From Anaerolineae bacterium (lineage in GTDB: Bacteria; Chloroflexota; Anaerolineae; JAFGEY01), in the NCBI GenBank assembly GCA_016929205.1, contig JAFGJF010000590.1:1-5871 (forward strand): DNA of 5,871 nucleotides, in the 5' to 3' direction. Below the pieces are notes generated by a model, which was given only the letters and a program-made list of their open reading frames with translations, was not told the origin of the DNA and did not search any database. Below are positions 5,105 to 5,871 of this stretch, piece after piece (within the stretch, counting starts at the first letter, position 1; each line of letters opens with the position of its first letter). Both the position numbers and the translations under genes were made by a program.

Positions 5105-5871
5105 ATGTCAAAAACAAAAGTGGCGATCAATGGTTATGGCGTCATCGGCAAGCGGGTGGCCGATGCGGTGATGCTGCAGCCGGATATGGAATTGGTGGGG
5201 GTGAGCGATGTGGTCAGCGACTACCGGGTCAAGGCGGCGGTGGTGCACACTATCCCGGTCTATACCTCACTGCCCGACAAGGCGGGTGAGATGAACGCCG
5301 CCGGCGTCCCGGTGGCAGGCACGCTGGATGATTTGCTGGAGCAGATCACCGTCATCGTCGATTGTACGCCCAAAGGTATCGGCGCCCGAAACCTGGAGCG
5401 CTACCGCGCGGCGGGCGTCAAATCAATCTTTCAGGGTGGCGAAAAGCACACCCTGACCGGGCACTCGTTCGTCGCACAGGCCAACTATGAGACGGCTCTG
5501 GGACGTGATACGACGCGCGTCGTGTCCTGCAACACCACGAGCACGGTGAGAACGCTGACCGCATTGCGCGACGCGGGGCTGCTCAAAAAGGCCCGCGGCG
5601 TGTTGGTGCGCCGCGCCACCGATCCGTGGGAGTCGGACCACGCGGGGATTATGAACACCGTCGTGCCCGAGCCGCACATTCCCAGCCATCAAGGGCCGGA
5701 TGCGCAGACGGTGGTCCCGGAGCTGGACGTGATCACCATCGCCGCCAAGGCCGCGCACACCCAAACCCACAATCACTATTGGATCGTCGAGCTGGCGCGT
5801 GGGGCCAGCCGGGAGGAGGTCCTGGACGCCTTTCGGGCCGTGCCGCGTGTGGCCTTTATCCGGGTTGGGGA
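5105..5871 (+). CDS. gap: Type II (archaeal-type) glyceraldehyde-3-phosphate dehydrogenase, 3' end cut off
   Basis: 255 codons are present; the family has roughly 340 residues, so the C-terminal quarter lies beyond the window. The family oxidises glyceraldehyde 3-phosphate with phosphate and NAD(P)+ to 1,3-bisphosphoglycerate in glycolysis or its reverse. Visible marks: Rossmann motif INGYGVIGKRVADAV (8-22), DCTPKGIG (86-93), IFQGGEKH (108-115), QANYETALGRD (125-135), the catalytic Cys142 in VVSCNTT, RRATDP (169-174), PSHQGPDAQTVVPELD and the H-N-H at 222-224 aligning with the catalytic His region. Differences from the archaeal pattern I recall: GVSDVV in place of GVTKT after beta-2, NTTSTV in place of NTTGLC, and WESDHAGIMN in place of a basic KKGPIN segment. 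AAAGGAG (5092-5098) lies 6 bases before the ATG. Family assignment is firm; exact substrate and cofactor preference are less so. Confidence 0.9.
   Translation, partial: MSKTKVAINGYGVIGKRVADAVMLQPDMELVGVSDVVSDYRVKAAVVHTIPVYTSLPDKAGEMNAAGVPVAGTLDDLLEQITVIVDCTPKGIGARNLERYRAAGVKSIFQGGEKHTLTGHSFVAQANYETALGRDTTRVVSCNTTSTVRTLTALRDAGLLKKARGVLVRRATDPWESDHAGIMNTVVPEPHIPSHQGPDAQTVVPELDVITIAAKAAHTQTHNHYWIVELARGASREEVLDAFRAVPRVAFIRVG

Noticed and set aside
1..5871. tRNA, rRNA or CRISPR array
   Set aside because: No cloverleaf with a T-loop motif, no rRNA-like stretch and no regularly spaced direct repeats were seen by eye.

Overview
The window reads like a piece of a Chloroflexota (Anaerolineae/Caldilineae-like) chromosome. 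This rests on gene content, not a marker gene: an archaeal-type (type II) glyceraldehyde-3-phosphate dehydrogenase in a bacterial setting, a CpaB-like SAF protein remnant, a CPBP protease remnant of the kind common in that phylum, a DUF6544-like membrane protein, a GntR/UTRA regulator and a VapBC-type toxin-antitoxin pair. The assignment is an inference.

Left part (1-1190) is eroded. The first ~530 bases hold no convincing gene. They carry short inverted repeats (45-68, 86-100, 407-426) and a dispersed-repeat-like element (204-235). From about 558 to 1000 there is a broken cpaB-like gene on the + strand: a membrane segment and an SAF domain lie in different frames, the expected start codon is absent behind a good Shine-Dalgarno, and the C-terminal part is missing. 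It abuts, tail to tail, a 43-codon remnant of a CPBP-type membrane protease on the - strand (1007-1138).

Middle part (1191-3098) is an intact two-gene - strand unit. The upstream gene encodes a membrane-anchored DUF6544-like protein (2277-3098) and the downstream one a soluble alpha/alpha-toroid protein with prenyltransferase/squalene-cyclase-type repeats (1191-2186). A candidate promoter lies at 3168-3196. Both genes start at GTG, each with an in-frame stop a few codons upstream, so the starts are well constrained. Their joint function is unknown.

A VapBC-like module follows on the - strand (antitoxin 3695-3922, toxin 3312-3698, overlapping by 4 bases), with a plausible promoter at 3968-3997.

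Right part (4145-5871) is on the + strand. A near-consensus promoter is followed at once by a 27-bp palindrome, then a GntR-family regulator with a UTRA ligand domain (4221-5003). After a 101-base gap with a strong hairpin comes a type II GAPDH gene (5105 to the window end, cut at the 3' side). The simplest reading is an autoregulated sugar-phosphate-responsive repressor next to its metabolic target. The GAPDH keeps the catalytic Cys and His but differs from the archaeal pattern at several positions near the active and cofactor sites.

The long open frames opposite these genes (for example antisense to 2277-3098 and to 4221-5003) are taken as shadows of high-GC coding sequence.
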